Source of the DNA: Isoetes taiwanensis
Taxonomy: Eukaryota > Streptophyta > Lycopodiopsida > Isoetales > Isoetaceae
Direction: 5' to 3'
Length of the DNA stretch: 64,000 bases
Assembly: GCA_021234155.1 (NCBI GenBank)
Contig: JAJEKV010000053.1
Coordinates: 2,296,164 to 2,360,163, forward strand
The position numbers were made by a program, and so were the translations under genes. Shown piece by piece: positions 61,038 to 64,000 of this stretch. Every line of letters begins with the position of its first letter. Position 1 is the first letter of the stretch. Below the pieces are notes generated by a model, which was given only the letters and a program-made list of their open reading frames with translations, was not told the DNA's origin and did not search any database.

Positions 61038-62317
61038 AGTGACCCAAACATGAGTCTCTGCACCAATAGGCGTTTGTTCCATTCTGGTGTTTTTAGATCT
61101 GATTTGCTCTTTTGATTGGGCATAGCAGGGAATTTTCTAGAATGCAAACTTCACATGCTAGGCGTCAGTCCATTTATTCCGGCAGCATGATTTAGAATTG
61201 CTATGTTCTTTCTAGAATAGTCTATCCATGGCATCAATGGAGTTCCATCTTATTAGGCCCAATTTCGAATGGCAGAGGCACAGGATTTGAGATACGAAAC
61301 TCTTCTGCCATATCTGGGCCTTCAAGATATCTGCGTCTTTGCCAAATTTGCAACACAACATGCAGCTCCACCCATCAATTTAAGGCTGAAACTGACTAAA
61401 TGAAGCATACTTCTTCAATTAGAGTCCGTTTTCTTGACCTATTTCTTATTTTCTAAGTGATTTGTTGAAGCTTGAAGCAGAAGCCCATCGCCATAGCCAG
61501 ACCCAGCACTGCCGGAAACCAAGCAGGCCTCATCTCCAAATAGAGATTAACCCAAAACAAGTACATGTAATAGAGTCAGATATGTAATAGAAATCCCAGT
61601 TCACAAAATAAATTTAGCATGCTCGAATGATTCTTGCCGCAACAAAGCATGCCAGCGTGAAGATTTCTTGCCTTTGACCTCTAATGACATGCCAAATAGA
61701 CAGTTGAATTTACCTTTCACTGTTGTGAAACTTTCACCGTTGTGAAACTTATTGATTGGACGTAGGATTTTTATCATAACTTTCAAATGCAAGCTCTATT
61801 TTTGCAGCAACAGTATCCATTGAAAAGATCAAGGAAACACCTAAGAATGTTGCTAGGCACACAATTTTCAGATTCCTACTGTAAATGACTCAAATGTGGC
61901 AAAATGCATTTGTTGTTCTAACTTCACAGCAGCATAGAAAGAGGGCCATAACTTCTGCAAGAAAACTCTGTTTCTCAAGCATGAGCATGCATTGGAAAGC
62001 TCAAAGCATAATTTATGAAAGTTCCTAGGTACATATTTTTCAAATTCATTATGTAAACATGTCAAATAAACCAGAATTTTTCTAAATCCAAAGCCTTCTT
62101 TATTAGGAATGTTGCGCATACTCAGCAAAAAAAATGACTCATTGTAGCTTAAATTGGAACTCCAAGCACAAAGGAAAACTTCCAGGCCTGAGATTTGCTT
62201 GGCTTTGGCCTTGTCCATCACCTCTAGCCCGACTGAAGAAAAAAGGAACCCTAGTACATGTGCTGCAGGATTGAACTGTTCTTTGCAAAAAAGAAGACTT
62301 GATTTGTGCCAAATATG

Positions 62318-62396
62318 GTCATACCTCGTAATGTTGGTCTCTAAGCTTGTAATGTTGATCTCTGAATTTGCTATGTTGATCTCTGACTTGTAATTG
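62318..62396 (+). repeat. 21-bp tandem repeat, three copies
   Basis: Three consecutive near-identical units of the form TAATGTTGATCTCTGAATTTG lie inside a minus-strand open frame, where they give an Ile/Asn/Glu/Ser-rich repeat that is probably not translated. Confidence 0.8.
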
Positions 62397-64000
62397 TGCA
62401 GTGGCACATGACTTCGTACATATTTCCAGGCTCCTAAGCATGAACAAACCGTAAGCATTCAAGAAAGAGAAAAAATCTAGCTTAATGTTTTCCATGCTAT
62501 AATAATAACAAAATGACTTACGATCGGCCAAAAGTATCGGACTATAGCTCTTTCTCAAACCATCTATATACATGCCTGAACAAATTTTTTTTCCCCTTTA
62601 TGCAGGCTGCAACTCTTCATCTTGGCAACAATGCACCTGGATGAGACTGTAATCTGTAGGGTTTCACATAAGCTCCAAGCCACACACCGAACATGACACT
62701 ATTCCAGAAGGCCAGGCATCCAGCTGGCAGGTTAGTCCAGGCATATGTAAGGCTGGTTCAACTGGGTTTCTGTCACTACAAATTCGCTATGACTTGGAGA
62801 TGTTGAAGCCCCAGGAATTGCATCCCCAGGAATTGGTATGTAAAAAATGCCAAATCAACCTGCAAAATCAAACCCCTCTGCATTCAATCCCTGGTTTTCA
62901 AACCCAAATGCTTAGCCAGTAAAATGGAAATCAAAGTGTTACTCAAATAACTTCGCAAATAATGAAGTATACAAATCTAATGACGGCAGAAGAATAGCAA
63001 GTCGGATTTGCAAATAAAAAATCCCTAGAGCTTGCTTGCAATTGATCCATGTGCTACTTCTTACAGCAAAAAGTTTCTAGAACTTGTCTCAAAATTCATA
63101 AGCATCTTGGGCTCATAAACACACAGGAATCAAGTAAGCATAGGGAAGCAGCTCTCGAGTTGTTTCTATTTTTGCCAACATAAATCAACCTACTGTAGAT
63201 GCCAGAAAAGAAACCGTATGAATTTAAATATATGCTACGATGAATTCTTTGGAGCCGAGTTTTAAATCAAATTACCGAGCCTGTAGAACACTTGCAAGGG
63301 CCAGATTTGACGCCACAGCTAGTCGGTATCGAGCTCAAAAAAACTGATTTGGCTCTGCACCAGCAACCATAGAGTGGATTTGCACAGTCTCGGAATTCCA
63401 AAATAGTGTCATGCAACCTAAAAACGAAAATGTTGAGCCCGATTGCTTGGCCATGCAAGTGCAGTAGAGACCCAAACAGGGCCGGAGCACAGATAAAACC
63501 CTGAAAACGAACCTCTTTAGGAAACATGGCTGATGAAAATAACAATCTAAGGTGGGAAAAAACCAACGAAGCAGCTAGAAAACTTTATTGTTCATCACGC
63601 CTCTGTTGGAGAATCCAATGACCGTCACAAGCATCACCAAGGCTGGGAAAAAATTGCTATTAGAGCATAGGGTATGTTAGAAATCAAAGCCCAAACTCCC
63701 AAATCCAACTCCGGAGCAAAATCACGCAAACAAAGGCAGAGCGATTTGCTGAAGCTTTGAAGCATGCGACAGATTCAGAGCAGAGGATTGCTTCCAAAGC
63801 AAGAAATCCGGAGCCCGTCGAATTTTCTTTCTTATTTTCATTTTTTCTTTTATAAAAACATGTGTCGCCCTAGCAAAAAAAAAAACGCGTGTCGCCCCCA
63901 AACTTTTTCCTGGAGAAAAAATATTAGAATCAAACAAAAAAGGGTACTGCTTTATATATGTTATAAGATGGAGGAAACCGCAATGGGGAGGGGGTTTCCT

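Larger units (their letters stand above)
59967..63999. other. region upstream of the lipase without recognisable genes
   Basis: No TATA box is clearly placed for the lipase. The longest frame (61,868-62,458, minus) has no domain, and part of it is a 21-bp tandem repeat. Only the short repeats listed separately stand out. Confidence 0.45.

Noticed and set aside
61868..62458. 196-codon open frame on the minus strand
   Set aside because: No domain or signal, and part of it is a 21-bp tandem repeat. Isolated ORFs of this size are expected by chance in 64 kb.

Overview
The window is nuclear DNA from a land plant, most likely a species with a large, repeat-rich genome. The recognisable genes are plant types: a class-II phospholipase A1-like lipase, an NHL-repeat membrane protein, a pepsin-like (A1) aspartic protease and an FCP1-like HAD protein. 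Spacer is long and AT-rich, and the mobile DNA is plant Ty1/copia, Ty3/gypsy, LINE and TIR elements. Nothing seen fixes the species. Many reading frames carry single-base slips at homopolymers and at CG/CTG/CAG sites, so the sequence looks like an incompletely polished long-read assembly. 'Pseudogene' calls here may partly reflect that.

Layout. (1) Positions 1-9,159 and 17,609-26,282 are two copies of one ~9 kb segment. In plus-strand order each copy holds an unidentified lysine-rich exon, a 1.2-1.6 kb polypurine tract, a minus-strand copia RT/RNase H remnant, a small ORF, a palindromic TTTGTCACG array, a minus-strand aspartic protease gene, a ~730 bp TIR transposon and the 3' exons of a minus-strand NHL gene. 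(2) Between the copies lie a GC-richer patch with hairpin motifs, a decayed plus-strand LINE (11.3-13.9 kb) and featureless sequence. (3) In copy 2 the NHL gene continues past the duplication to its signal-peptide exon at 27.5 kb. Its first intron is almost exactly one copy of the same TIR transposon. In copy 1 the same 3' exons are joined to an unrelated first exon with its own TATA box.

(4) Positions 28,006-39,833 are a complete-ended Ty3/gypsy element: two ~1.6 kb LTRs, Met-tRNA-type PBS, PPT and a GTATG target duplication. Its leader carries five 70-bp stem-loop repeats. It interrupts a ~190 bp tandem repeat. (5) Positions 44,729-57,859 are bounded by inverted ~180 bp ends that each carry a GCCCGGC/GCCGGGC hairpin. 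Inside are two convergent genes: a transposase-like protein (DFAENY ... WSDG ... GKGEHDG) and a coiled-coil plus FCP1-like phosphatase protein. A LINE 3' end also lies inside. This is the best candidate for an undescribed mobile system. (6) A phospholipase A1-like gene lies on the minus strand at 58.5-60.0 kb. The rest, to 64 kb, shows only short tandem and inverted repeats.
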